From Xanthobacteraceae bacterium (GTDB lineage: Bacteria; Pseudomonadota; Alphaproteobacteria; Rhizobiales; Xanthobacteraceae), in assembly GCA_019748335.1 (NCBI GenBank), contig JAIEPP010000681.1, positions 1 through 39,460 on the forward strand: 39,460 nucleotides of DNA. The letters run 5' to 3'. Shown in pieces: positions 25,716 to 33,220 of the stretch. The notes under the pieces are model-generated. The model made no database searches and had not been told where the DNA came from. It saw nothing but the letters and a program-made list of their open reading frames with translations. A program made the position numbers and the translations under genes. Each line of letters starts with the position of its first letter. Within the stretch, counting starts at the first letter, position 1.

Positions 25716-25743
25716 ATGGGTCCAGACATCAGATCTGACCCAT
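25716..25743. promoter_or_regulatory. Palindromic site upstream of the crotonase operon
   Basis: ATGGGTCCAGA (25716-25726) pairs with TCTGACCCAT (25734-25743) with one bulged base, and the centre-right contains a perfect 10-base palindrome TCAGATCTGA (25729-25738). It sits 42 bases before the crotonase start, a natural place for an operator. Confidence 0.4.
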
Positions 25744-25784
25744 CGCGCACAAAATAGCGCGTAAACACAACTCGCGAGGAAACA

Positions 25785-26576
25785 ATGCAGTTCAAGCACG
25801 TCACGCTCGATTTCGATAGTTCGGTGGCCATCCTCAGGCTCGACCATCAGGAGGTCATGAACGCGGTCTCGATCGACATGCTGGGCGGCCTCGGCGAGGC
25901 GCTGGATGCGATCGAGGAGAAGCGGGCGGAAGTGCGCTGCTTGGTCATCACCGGAGCCGGACGCGCGTTCTGCACCGGCGCCAATCTTCAGGGCCGCAAC
26001 AACGCCAAGCCCGGCAAGGTCAATGCCGGTGCGGCACTGGAAACCGCGTTCCATCCGTTCCTGCGCCGGCTGCGCAACCTGCATTGCCCGATCGTCACGG
26101 CCGTCAACGGCCCCGCCGCCGGCGCAGGGATGAGTTTTGCATTGATGGGCGACATGATCCTGTGCGCGCGCTCCTCCTATTTCCTGCAAGCGTTCCGCCG
26201 CATCGGCCTGGTGCCGGATTGCGGCTCGACCTGGCTGCTGCCGCGCATGATCGGCAAGGCGCGCTCGGTCGAGTTGTCCTTGATGGGCGAGCGGCTGCCG
26301 GCGGAAAAGGCGCTGGAATGGGGCCTCGTCAACCGCGTCCATGACGACGCGGCGCTGATGGAGGAGACGATGAAGCTGGCGCATGATCTCGCCAACGGGC
26401 CGACCATCGCGCTGTCGCTGATCCGCAAACTCTATTGGGACAGCCCGGAGAATTCCTTTGAGCAGCAGCTCAACCTCGAATTCGAATCGCAGCGCATCGC
26501 GGGCTCCGCGGAAGACTTCAAGGAAGGCGTCACCGCGTTCCTGGAAAAGCGTCCCGCCAAATTCAAGGGAAAATGA
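25785..26576 (+). CDS. Enoyl-CoA hydratase/isomerase, PaaG-like active site
   Basis: Crotonase-fold enzyme of 263 aa. The oxyanion loops are VITGAGRAFCTGANLQ and NGPAAGAGMSFALMGD. The two hydratase glutamates are replaced (GAGMS and LQAFR), but the aspartate of IGLVPDCGSTW matches the catalytic Asp of PaaG-type isomerases. So double-bond isomerisation is more likely than plain hydration. Ribosome site GAGGAAA. Its stop overlaps the phosphotransferase start by 4 bases (26573-26576), placing it in the same operon as the LvaA/LvaB-like pair. Confidence 0.9.
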   Translation: MQFKHVTLDFDSSVAILRLDHQEVMNAVSIDMLGGLGEALDAIEEKRAEVRCLVITGAGRAFCTGANLQGRNNAKPGKVNAGAALETAFHPFLRRLRNLHCPIVTAVNGPAAGAGMSFALMGDMILCARSSYFLQAFRRIGLVPDCGSTWLLPRMIGKARSVELSLMGERLPAEKALEWGLVNRVHDDAALMEETMKLAHDLANGPTIALSLIRKLYWDSPENSFEQQLNLEFESQRIAGSAEDFKEGVTAFLEKRPAKFKGK

Positions 26577-27571
26577 TCCAGCGCCCCATGATCGAACAGC
26601 AACTCGGACGCTGCGTTGCCTCCTGGTATCTGGGCGCGACCGGCGTCACTGGCGCCGCGAAACTATCCGGCGGCGCCAGCCAGGAGACCTGGACCTTCGA
26701 TATCGTTCACCCGGACGGCCCTGTCGGCGCGATCCTGCGCCGCGCGCCGCCGGGTTATGGCGCTTCGCCGGGACGCGCGGCCGGGCTCGATGCCGAGGCG
26801 ACCTTGATGCAGCTGGCGCACGATGCCGGCCTGCCGTCGCCGCGCGTGATGCACGTGCTCGAGCCGGAGGACGAACTCGGCACCGGATTCATCATGCAGC
26901 GCATCGAGGGCGAAACCATCGCGCGCAAGATTCTGCGCGACGAGGAATTCGCCAAGGCACGCCCGCTGCTGGCGCGGCAACTCGGCAGGGTCATTGCCGG
27001 CATTCACGGCCTGCCGGCGGAGAAACTGCCGAAGCTGCGCGAGATGACATCGACCAAGGAGATCGCCGATCTCGAGCGGGAATACCGCAGCTTTGGCTGG
27101 CCGCGCCCGGTGTTCGAACTGGCGCTGCGCTGGCTGCGCGAGCGCGATCCCGGACCGTCGAAGGAAGTAACACTGGTGCACGGCGATTTCCGCCACGGCA
27201 ACCTGATCATCGGCGCCGATGGCCTCCGCGCGGTGCTGGACTGGGAGCTGGCGCACTTCGGCGATCCGATGGAGGACCTTGGCTGGATCTGCGTCAACTC
27301 CTGGCGCTTCGGCGAGATCGACAAGCCGGTCGGTGGCTTCGGGGCGCGCGAGGACCTGTTCGCGGGTTACGAGGAGACGGGACGCAAGTGCGATCCCGAT
27401 CGCGTCATGTTCTGGGAAGTAATGGGCACGCTGCGCTGGGGCATCATGTGCTGCGGTATGATGCAGCGGTTTCGCCAGGGTCCGGACCATTCAATGGAGC
27501 GCGCCATGATCGGCCGGCGCTCGTCCGAGACCGAGATCGATTTGCTGCGGCTGCTGGCGCCGCGGGCATGA
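26573..27571 (+). CDS. APH-fold phosphotransferase, LvaA/ACAD10-N-terminal type
   Basis: A 332-aa kinase-fold protein of the aminoglycoside phosphotransferase (APH) family, of the subgroup fused to acyl-CoA dehydrogenase in ACAD10/11. Visible: a Gly-rich start KLSGGASQETWTFDI, the catalytic loop HGDFRHGNLIIG (from residue 203) and the metal-binding DWELAHFGDPMEDLGW. In P. putida LvaA phosphorylates 4-hydroxyacyl-CoA together with the small LvaB. The next gene encodes a DUF6285 protein, matching that pairing, and an ACAD10/11-type dehydrogenase is nearby. ATGA overlap with the crotonase. The stop codon lies inside a short dispersed repeat. Antibiotic resistance is not implied. Confidence 0.9.
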   Translation: MIQRPMIEQQLGRCVASWYLGATGVTGAAKLSGGASQETWTFDIVHPDGPVGAILRRAPPGYGASPGRAAGLDAEATLMQLAHDAGLPSPRVMHVLEPEDELGTGFIMQRIEGETIARKILRDEEFAKARPLLARQLGRVIAGIHGLPAEKLPKLREMTSTKEIADLEREYRSFGWPRPVFELALRWLRERDPGPSKEVTLVHGDFRHGNLIIGADGLRAVLDWELAHFGDPMEDLGWICVNSWRFGEIDKPVGGFGAREDLFAGYEETGRKCDPDRVMFWEVMGTLRWGIMCCGMMQRFRQGPDHSMERAMIGRRSSETEIDLLRLLAPRA

Positions 27572-27610
27572 TCCCGAAAAGTGGGAACCGGTTTTCGGAT
27601 CAGATCATGC
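27566..27610. repeat. Short rhizobial palindromic repeat overlapping a gene end
   Basis: Outer arms GCATGATC (27566-27573) and GATCATGC (27603-27610), inner arms CCGAAAA and TTTTCGG around GTGGGAACCGG. This type is widely scattered in Rhizobiales. The left arm supplies the TGA stop of the phosphotransferase gene. Confidence 0.85.
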
Positions 27611-27632
27611 CGAAAAAAAGATGGGAAAATAA

Positions 27633-28007
27633 ATGCAGGACGAACCGACACCCATCGAACTGATCAAGGCGGTCGCCGATTTCCTGCGTAACGAAATCAC
27701 ACCCGCGATCAAAGGCCACAACGCCTTCAAGCTCCGCGTCGGCATCAACGCGCTCGATCTCGTCACGCGGCAACTGGCGCTGGCCAGTGGCGGCGATGCC
27801 GCAGAACACGCGCGGCTGAAGCAGTTGCTGGCCGCCGATGGCTCGCTGATCGAACTCAACCGCGCGCTGTCGGACAAGATCGCAAAAGGCGAGGTCGATC
27901 TGGCGACGCCGGGGCTGTCGGAGCATCTGTGGCAGACCACGATGGACAAGCTCGCGGTCGATCAGCCGAACTATGCGTCGTACAAGCGGGAGTTGGGGGA
28001 TAAGTAG
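27633..28007 (+). CDS. DUF6285 protein, LvaB-like partner of the phosphotransferase
   Basis: A 124-aa cytoplasmic, mostly helical protein. It reads PTPIELIKAVADFLRNEITP, then FKLRVGINALDLVTRQLAL and SEHLWQTTMDKLAVDQPNYA, the DUF6285 pattern. In known operons the domain follows an APH-type phosphotransferase; from memory LvaB, required for LvaA activity in P. putida, is of this size and place. GGGAAAA precedes the ATG. Only 61 bases, mostly a palindromic repeat, separate it from the phosphotransferase. The domain call is fairly sure; the LvaB equivalence is inference. Confidence 0.85.
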   Translation: MQDEPTPIELIKAVADFLRNEITPAIKGHNAFKLRVGINALDLVTRQLALASGGDAAEHARLKQLLAADGSLIELNRALSDKIAKGEVDLATPGLSEHLWQTTMDKLAVDQPNYASYKRELGDK

Positions 28008-28027
28008 GGGAGCGACTAACCCTCCGC

Positions 28028-28106
28028 CGTCATTGCGAGCGAAGCAATCCAGCTCTCCGCGCAAAGAAAGCTGGATTGCTTCGTCGCTTCGCTCCTCGCA
28101 ATGACG
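28028..28106. repeat. Palindromic intergenic repeat
   Basis: CGTCATTGCGAGCGAAGC begins the left half and CGCTTCGCTCCTCGCAATGA lies in the right half; AATCCAGCT/AGCTGGATT pair inside. It lies between the convergent DUF6285 and crotonase genes. Confidence 0.8.
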
Positions 28107-28129
28107 AGGAGAGGGCGTGGTCTAACCGG

Positions 28130-28909
28130 TCACTTCCCCAGCCACTTCGGCGGACGTTTCTCCGAAAACGCCTTCGGTCCCTCGATATAATCCTGCGAGG
28201 CCGCCATCGCCTTCACCGCGGGGTATTCGCGCTGTTCGGCGATCGCCTGTTCCAGCGAGACTTCAAGGCCCCTCTGGATCGCCTGCTTGGAGGCGCGGAT
28301 CGACATCGGCGAGTTCTTGGCTATGGTCTCGGCCCAGCGCTCGGCCGCCGCCATCAGTTCGGCCTGCGGAACCACCTCGTTGACGAAGCCGAGTTCGAGG
28401 CCTTCCTTGGCCGAGACGTGGCGCGCGGTCAGGATCATGCCCATGGCGCGCTTCAGCCCGATCTGGCGCGGCAGGCGGTGCACGCCGCCGGCGAGTGCCG
28501 CAAGGCCGACGCGTGGTTCGGGCAACGCGAAGGTCGCATTGTCGGAGGCGATGATGAGGTCGCAGGCCAGCGCGATTTCAAACCCGCCGCCCATCGCGAC
28601 GCCGTTAACGGCGGCGATGATCGGCTTGTCGCAATCGAAGCGGGAGGTGAGGCCGGCGAAGCCACCCTTGTCCCAGCCACGCTTGCCCCCGGCGGCCTGC
28701 CATTTCAGGTCGTTGCCGGCGCAGAACGCCTTGTCGCCGGCGCCGGTGACGATCGCGACCCACTGGTCGGGATCGGCCGCGAAGTCGTCGAACACCTTGT
28801 TGAGTTCAAAATGGGCGTCGATATGCAGCGCGTTGTACACCTCGGGGCGCGACAGCGTGACTGTTGTGATCGGCCCCTTGCGCGTGACCTTGGAAAATTT
28901 GAGATCCAT
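28130..28909 (-). CDS. Enoyl-CoA hydratase with both catalytic glutamates
   Basis: Crotonase of 259 aa. Both hydratase glutamates are present by alignment: GVAMGGGFEIALACD (counterpart of rat Glu144) and FALPEPRVGL (Glu164), and the oxyanion loop VTGAGDKAFCAGNDLKW is intact. The C-terminal AFSEKRPPKWLGK is the standard trimerisation tail. So true enoyl-CoA hydration is expected, in the style of carnitinyl-CoA dehydratase relatives. GGGAGC precedes the ATG at 28909; longer frames upstream lack a site. It is divergent from an acyl-CoA dehydrogenase with shared palindromic sites, so the two are probably co-regulated steps. Confidence 0.92.
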   Translation of the reverse strand: MDLKFSKVTRKGPITTVTLSRPEVYNALHIDAHFELNKVFDDFAADPDQWVAIVTGAGDKAFCAGNDLKWQAAGGKRGWDKGGFAGLTSRFDCDKPIIAAVNGVAMGGGFEIALACDLIIASDNATFALPEPRVGLAALAGGVHRLPRQIGLKRAMGMILTARHVSAKEGLELGFVNEVVPQAELMAAAERWAETIAKNSPMSIRASKQAIQRGLEVSLEQAIAEQREYPAVKAMAASQDYIEGPKAFSEKRPPKWLGK

Positions 28910-28941
28910 GTTTGCTCCCGTTTCGATTTTCTGCGGCGAAG

Positions 28942-28959
28942 AATATTCGCCAGAATATT
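28942..28959. promoter_or_regulatory. AATATTC/GAATATT operator, crotonase side
   Basis: Perfect 7-base arms AATATTC (28942-28948) and GAATATT (28953-28959), 4-base spacer, in an otherwise GC-rich genome. It lies about 33 bases before the crotonase start and just past a TAATAT -10-like box (28965-28970, minus strand). A 10-base part, CCAGAATATT, recurs at 29129-29138. Confidence 0.55.
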
Positions 28960-29051
28960 TAACGATATTAGCGCCTGCACGGCCGCCGATGCCATCCAAT
29001 TACGCAAAGGCCCCGCGCGTGCCAAGCGCTATTCGATTGCTTGACTTGTCC

Positions 29052-29082
29052 TTGACTTGGCCGCGGTCTTCTCAGCTAAATC
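29052..29082 (+). promoter_or_regulatory. Possible promoter of the acyl-CoA dehydrogenase gene
   Basis: TTGACT (29052-29057) and CTAAAT (29076-29081) are 18 bases apart. The -35 box is good and the -10 box is modest. The leader would be about 65 bases. Confidence 0.35.
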
Positions 29083-29128
29083 AATCCGAGCACGAGCGCT
29101 TCGTAGCGCCTAAACGCAAACCACAAAA

Positions 29129-29139
29129 CCAGAATATTC
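29129..29139. promoter_or_regulatory. GAATATTC operator copy, dehydrogenase side
   Basis: CCAGAATATTC at 29129-29139 includes the perfect 8-base palindrome GAATATTC (29132-29139). It abuts the ribosome site GGGAGAG of the acyl-CoA dehydrogenase gene and shares CCAGAATATT with 28950-28959. Confidence 0.5.
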
Positions 29140-29152
29140 GGGAGAGACCGCC

Positions 29153-30427
29153 GTGGATTTCGCACTACCCGCCGACCTCGTCGCCTATCTCGGTGAACTC
29201 GACCGCTTCATTGCCCGCGAGATCAAGCCGCTGGAGCAGGCCGACGACAACATCCGCTTCTTCGATCACCGTCGCGAATGGGCGCGCACCGATTTCGACA
29301 ATGGCGGCCTGCCGCGCCACGAATGGGAAGCGCTGCTGCGCAAGGCCAAGAACCTGGCCGATGCCGCCGGCCATTTGCGCTTTGCGATCCCGAAGCGTTA
29401 CGGCGGCAAGGACGGTTCCAACCTCTGGATGGCCGTGATCCGCGAGCATTTTGCATCCCAGGGCCTTGGGCTGCACAACGATCTGCAGAACGAGCATTCG
29501 ATCGTTGGCAACCTGCCGATCGTCACCATGCTCGATCGCTACGGCACCGACGAACAGAAGGCGATGATCGATGGCTCGATCACCGGTAAGTATCGCATCA
29601 CCTTCGGCCTGACCGAGCCCGAGCACGGCTCCGACGCGACGCATATGGAAACCAGAGCGGTGCCGGCGACGCGCGACAACGTCAAGGGCTGGATCGTCAA
29701 CGGCCAGAAGATGTGGACCACCGGCATGCATGTCGCGACCCATTGCGCGCTGTTTGCCCGTACGTCGGGCGAGGACGGCGACGCCCGCGGCATCACCTGT
29801 CTGCTGGTGCCGGCGAAAGCCGAGGGCGTGAAGGTCGAGGAATACATGTGGACCTTCAACATGCCGACCGATCACCCGCGGGTCAGCTTTACCGATGTGT
29901 TCGTGCCCGACGATGCGCTGTTCGGCGAGGTCGGCCGCGGCCTGTCGCTGGCGCAGTGCTTCGTGCATGAAAACCGGATCCGGCAGGCCGCGAGCTCGCT
30001 GGGTGCGGCGGTCTATTGCATCAATGAAAGCGTGAAGTACGCGCGCGAGCGAAAACCATTCGGCAAGGCGCTGGCCGAGAACCAGGCGATCCAGTGGCCG
30101 CTGGTCGAACTGGCGACGCAGGCTGAGATGCTGCGGCTCTTGATCCGCAAGACCGCCTGGGAGATGGATCAGCTTACCCAGGCGCAGGTCGAGCACACAC
30201 TCTCCGACAAGGTCTCGATGTGTAACTTCTGGGCCAACCGTCTCTGCTGCGAAGCTGCCGACCGCGCCATGCAGGTGCATGGCGGCATGGGCTATTCACG
30301 CCACAAACCGTTCGAGCACATCTACCGCCACCACCGCCGCTACCGCATCACCGAAGGCAGCGAGGAAATCCAGAAGCGGAAAGTCGCGGGATTCCTGTTC
30401 GGCTATATGGGGGCGGGGAAGCATTGA
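29153..30427 (+). CDS. Acyl-CoA dehydrogenase, GTG start
   Basis: FAD acyl-CoA dehydrogenase of 424 aa. It has the three-domain layout: an N-terminal helical domain, the FAD/substrate beta domain (FGLTEPEHGSDATHMETRAV, then GWIVNGQKMWTTGMHVATH) and the C-terminal helical domain (QVHGGMGYSRHKPFEHIYRH, ending YRITEGSEEIQKRKVAG). The EGSEEIQ motif is the standard type, unlike the ACAD10/11-type protein at 18517-19791. The region HRREWARTDFDNGGLPRHEW early in the protein is typical of a rhizobial/sphingomonad subgroup of unknown substrate. GTG with GGGAGAG 8 bases upstream. Divergent from the hydratase with shared GAATATTC sites. Confidence 0.92.
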   Translation: MDFALPADLVAYLGELDRFIAREIKPLEQADDNIRFFDHRREWARTDFDNGGLPRHEWEALLRKAKNLADAAGHLRFAIPKRYGGKDGSNLWMAVIREHFASQGLGLHNDLQNEHSIVGNLPIVTMLDRYGTDEQKAMIDGSITGKYRITFGLTEPEHGSDATHMETRAVPATRDNVKGWIVNGQKMWTTGMHVATHCALFARTSGEDGDARGITCLLVPAKAEGVKVEEYMWTFNMPTDHPRVSFTDVFVPDDALFGEVGRGLSLAQCFVHENRIRQAASSLGAAVYCINESVKYARERKPFGKALAENQAIQWPLVELATQAEMLRLLIRKTAWEMDQLTQAQVEHTLSDKVSMCNFWANRLCCEAADRAMQVHGGMGYSRHKPFEHIYRHHRRYRITEGSEEIQKRKVAGFLFGYMGAGKH

Positions 30428-30458
30428 GAGATGACGCGCATCGCCACTGCGCACTCCG

Positions 30459-30582
30459 CTGTCATACCCCGCGAAGGCGGGGTACCCAGTACGCTGCGGC
30501 CGCGCGGCTCAACCACAAGCGTCTCTGGAATACTGGATCACCCGCCCCAGTGCGCAATTGCGCACAAGGCGGGTGATGACAG
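30459..30582. repeat. Palindromic intergenic repeat
   Basis: Left half CTGTCATACCCCGCG with CCCAGTA; right half TACTGG and GGCGGGTGATGACAG. A separate hairpin GTGCGCAATTGCGCAC is nested in the right half. It lies between convergent acyl-CoA dehydrogenase and synthetase genes. Confidence 0.8.
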
Positions 30583-30591
30583 CCTAGAGCT

Positions 30592-32169
30592 TCAATTCAC
30601 CTGACGATCCTTGCCCGCCCAATACGGGTCCCGCAAGTTCCGCCGCAAAATCTTCCCCGAGGGATTACGCGGCAGGGCTTCGAGGAAGTCGACCGACTTC
30701 GGCGTCTTGAAGCCGGCGATGCGCTCGCGGGTGAAGTTGATGATGTCGGTCGAGGTTGCCGCCTTGCCGGGCTTCATCACCACCACGGCCTTGACGGCTT
30801 CGCCCCATTTGTCGTCGGGAATCCCGATCACGGCGGCTTCGGCGACGTCGGGGTGATCGCAGATCGCACTCTCGACCTCGGCCGGATAGATGTTCTCGCC
30901 GCCGGAGATGATCATGTCCTTGATGCGGTCGTGGATATAGAGGTAGCCGTCCTTGTCCATGTAGCCGGCATCGCCGGTGCGCAGCCAGCCGTCGCTGCCG
31001 AGAGTCCTGGCGGTGGCTTCCGGCAGGTTCCAGTAGCCGGCCATGTTGGAGCCCGAGCGGGTGGCGATCTCGCCGACTTCGCCGGTCGGCAACGGCTTGC
31101 CGTCGGCGTCTAGGATCGCAAGCTCAATGCCGGGCAGGGCCTTGCCGGCGGAGCGCATGCGGTCGAGCCCCTCGATATGGTCCTCGGGCGGCAGCGCCAC
31201 GATGGTGCCCGTGGTCTCGGTCATGCCGTACATCTGCACGAAGCCGCATTTGAACACCTCGATGCATTCCTTCAGCAGCGCCGCCGGTATCGGCGAGGCG
31301 CCGTACAGCATGTATTTCAGCCGAGAAAAATCCACCTGCCGCGCGCGGGGCTGCCGCACCACGAACTGCATCGCGGCCGGCACCATGAACAGCTTGGTGA
31401 TGCCGGACTGCTCGAAGAAATCCAGAACTTTGGTCGGGTCGAACTCGCGCGCGATCACGCCGCGGGCGCCGTGATAGAGGCCCATCACGCCCCAGCCGGA
31501 GCCGCCGATGTGGAAGATCGGCATCGCCACCAGCGAGACGTCGTCGGTCGACCACCGGTTCCATTCCGGCTTCTCGGCCTCGTTGCCGGTCTGCACCAGG
31601 TTGAGGAAGTTGGCATGCGACAGCATCGCGCCCTTGGGCTTGCCCGTGGTGCCGGAGGTATAGAGCTGGATCGCGATCTCCTTCGGACTGATCGCCAGCT
31701 TCGGATCCTCGGGGCTCGCAGCGTCCCGCCACGCCGTAAAATCCTGCCACTCCGGCGCGCCGCCTTCGGTGGTGATGACGTGACGGACGTCGGGCAATTG
31801 CGGCTTGATGTTGCGCGCCTGGGTGATGAATTCCGGCCCGACGAACAGCACCGGCGCCTTGCAGTCGCCGACGATGAAGACCACCTCGGGGCCGGCGAGG
31901 CGCCAGTTCACCGGCGCCATCACCACATTGGCCTTCATCGCGCCCATCAACAGTTCGAAATAGATGTCGCTGTTCTTGCCGAGGTAGGCGATGCGCTCGC
32001 GCGGCTTGACGCCGAGCGCGATCAGCGCATTCGCCACGCGGTTGGTCTTGATGTCGAACTCGGCGAACGTGGTCTGCCGTCCCTCGAACTCATAGGCCAG
32101 CGCGTTGCCGCGATTCCGGGCGCGCTCGCGCACCATCTCGGCCAGGTTGGCCGGCTGCTGTGTGGACAT
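30592..32169 (-). CDS. AMP-forming acyl-CoA synthetase (FadD type)
   Basis: ANL-superfamily ligase of 525 aa that would activate a carboxylic acid with ATP and CoA. Visible motifs: P-loop LYTSGTTGKPKGAMLSH, YGMTETTG, RTGDAGYMDKDGYLYIHDR and hinge region, SGGENIYPAEVE, and the catalytic-lysine motif NPSGKILRRNLRDPYW. The start at 32169 has GGGAGC; an upstream ATG at 32232 would add 21 atypical residues. The substrate may be a medium or long chain, or a cyclic acid. It runs opposite to the upstream acyl-CoA dehydrogenase gene and in the same direction as the dienoyl-CoA reductase-like gene, whose stop is 75 bases away, so the latter two may be one operon. Confidence 0.92.
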   Translation of the reverse strand: MSTQQPANLAEMVRERARNRGNALAYEFEGRQTTFAEFDIKTNRVANALIALGVKPRERIAYLGKNSDIYFELLMGAMKANVVMAPVNWRLAGPEVVFIVGDCKAPVLFVGPEFITQARNIKPQLPDVRHVITTEGGAPEWQDFTAWRDAASPEDPKLAISPKEIAIQLYTSGTTGKPKGAMLSHANFLNLVQTGNEAEKPEWNRWSTDDVSLVAMPIFHIGGSGWGVMGLYHGARGVIAREFDPTKVLDFFEQSGITKLFMVPAAMQFVVRQPRARQVDFSRLKYMLYGASPIPAALLKECIEVFKCGFVQMYGMTETTGTIVALPPEDHIEGLDRMRSAGKALPGIELAILDADGKPLPTGEVGEIATRSGSNMAGYWNLPEATARTLGSDGWLRTGDAGYMDKDGYLYIHDRIKDMIISGGENIYPAEVESAICDHPDVAEAAVIGIPDDKWGEAVKAVVVMKPGKAATSTDIINFTRERIAGFKTPKSVDFLEALPRNPSGKILRRNLRDPYWAGKDRQVN

Positions 32170-32244
32170 GTCGCTCCCGTGGCGTCTTGTTTTCGTTGCG
32201 CGGAGTTTGGCGTCATCCGGCAACAAAGACAATACGGGAAGGGA

Positions 32245-33117
32245 TTATCCCCGCGCCGCGCGGTCCTTTTCGTTCTGCGCCTTGATCGAGTCTCGCGCCG
32301 CGTTCCAGTCGCCATCGCTCCAGTCGCGCAATTGGTAGAAGTTGCCGCCCATCGCCAGCGCCTGCGCGCCGTCCATCGCGATGGTCTCGCCGTTGATCCA
32401 GTCGCAGCCGCCGGAGATCAGGAACACGGCCAGATTCTGCAACTCTTCCATGGTGCCGACGCGGCCCATCGGGTTCAGCGCCTTGGTGCGGGCGCCGGCC
32501 TCGTCTCCGGGCTTGATGCGCTTGCTCATGCCTTCAGTGGGGATTTCGCCGGGCGCGATGGTGTTGAGGCGGATGCCGTATTTTCCCCATTCGACCGCGA
32601 GCGACATCGTCATCGCGTGGATCGCGGATTTGCTCATCGCCGACGGCACCACGTAGGGCGAGCCGTTGCGTACCCAGGTCACGGTGATCGACACCACGTT
32701 GCCGCGCTGCTTGGAAGCGATCCAGCGCCGGCCAACCGCATGCGTCACATAGAAGGTGCCGTGCATCACGATGTTGGCGACCGCGTCGAAGCCGCGCGGC
32801 GACAGCTCTTCCGAACGCGAGATGAAATTGCCGGCGGCGTTGTTGATGAGATCGGTGAGGGGACCCGTGGTCCAGATCTGCTCGATCATCTCGTCGACGG
32901 CCATCGAATTGCGGATGTCGACGCCGTGGCTGACCACACGTCCGCCGTGCAGGTCCATCAATTCGGTTGCGGTCTCGTCGCAAACGCCCTTGCGGCGGCC
33001 GCAGATGTGGACCTCGGCGCCAAGCTGGAGAAATCGCTCGGCCATCGACTTGCCAAGGCCGGTGCCGCCGCCGGTCACGAGAATGCGTCGCCCGGCGAGA
33101 AGCTGATCGTTGAACAT
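32245..33117 (-). CDS. 2,4-dienoyl-CoA reductase-like SDR
   Basis: SDR of 290 aa. It follows human DECR1 closely: NADPH loop TGGGTGLG (residues ~15-22), NNAAGNFISRSEELSPRGF, then VVPSAMSKSAIHAM and LAVEWGKYGIRLNTIAPGEI, and ending with the DECR C-terminus GGNFYQLRDWSDGDWN. The usual SDR YxxxK is Ser-xxx-Lys, as in DECR. By hand alignment the DECR catalytic Tyr (in ITTIYAETG) is Trp here (ITVTWVRNG), with a Tyr five residues later (SPYVV). ATG at 33117 has GGTGG nearby; a GTG at 33126 is possible. Expected role: reducing dienoyl-CoA during oxidation of unsaturated acids. Confidence 0.88.
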   Translation of the reverse strand: MFNDQLLAGRRILVTGGGTGLGKSMAERFLQLGAEVHICGRRKGVCDETATELMDLHGGRVVSHGVDIRNSMAVDEMIEQIWTTGPLTDLINNAAGNFISRSEELSPRGFDAVANIVMHGTFYVTHAVGRRWIASKQRGNVVSITVTWVRNGSPYVVPSAMSKSAIHAMTMSLAVEWGKYGIRLNTIAPGEIPTEGMSKRIKPGDEAGARTKALNPMGRVGTMEELQNLAVFLISGGCDWINGETIAMDGAQALAMGGNFYQLRDWSDGDWNAARDSIKAQNEKDRAARG

Positions 33118-33145
33118 CGTTTCCACCCAAAGGAATTGCTGTTAA

Positions 33146-33161
33146 TTGGTCGATTGACTAA
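33146..33161. promoter_or_regulatory. Imperfect palindrome in a divergent promoter region
   Basis: TTGGTC (33146-33151) and GACTAA (33156-33161) are inverted with one mismatch, in an AT-rich patch between two divergent genes 103 bases apart. A TTGACT box (33154-33159) that could drive the isomerase-like gene overlaps it. Weak evidence. Confidence 0.3.
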
Positions 33162-33220
33162 ATCCGGACAACGCCGTTCTGTAAAGCGGCAACAACAAAA
33201 ATCTGCGGAGGAGAATTCTC

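Noticed and set aside
26573..27571. Antibiotic (aminoglycoside) resistance kinase
   Set aside because: The fold is shared, but the DUF6285 neighbour and acyl-CoA context point to the LvaA/ACAD10 subgroup.
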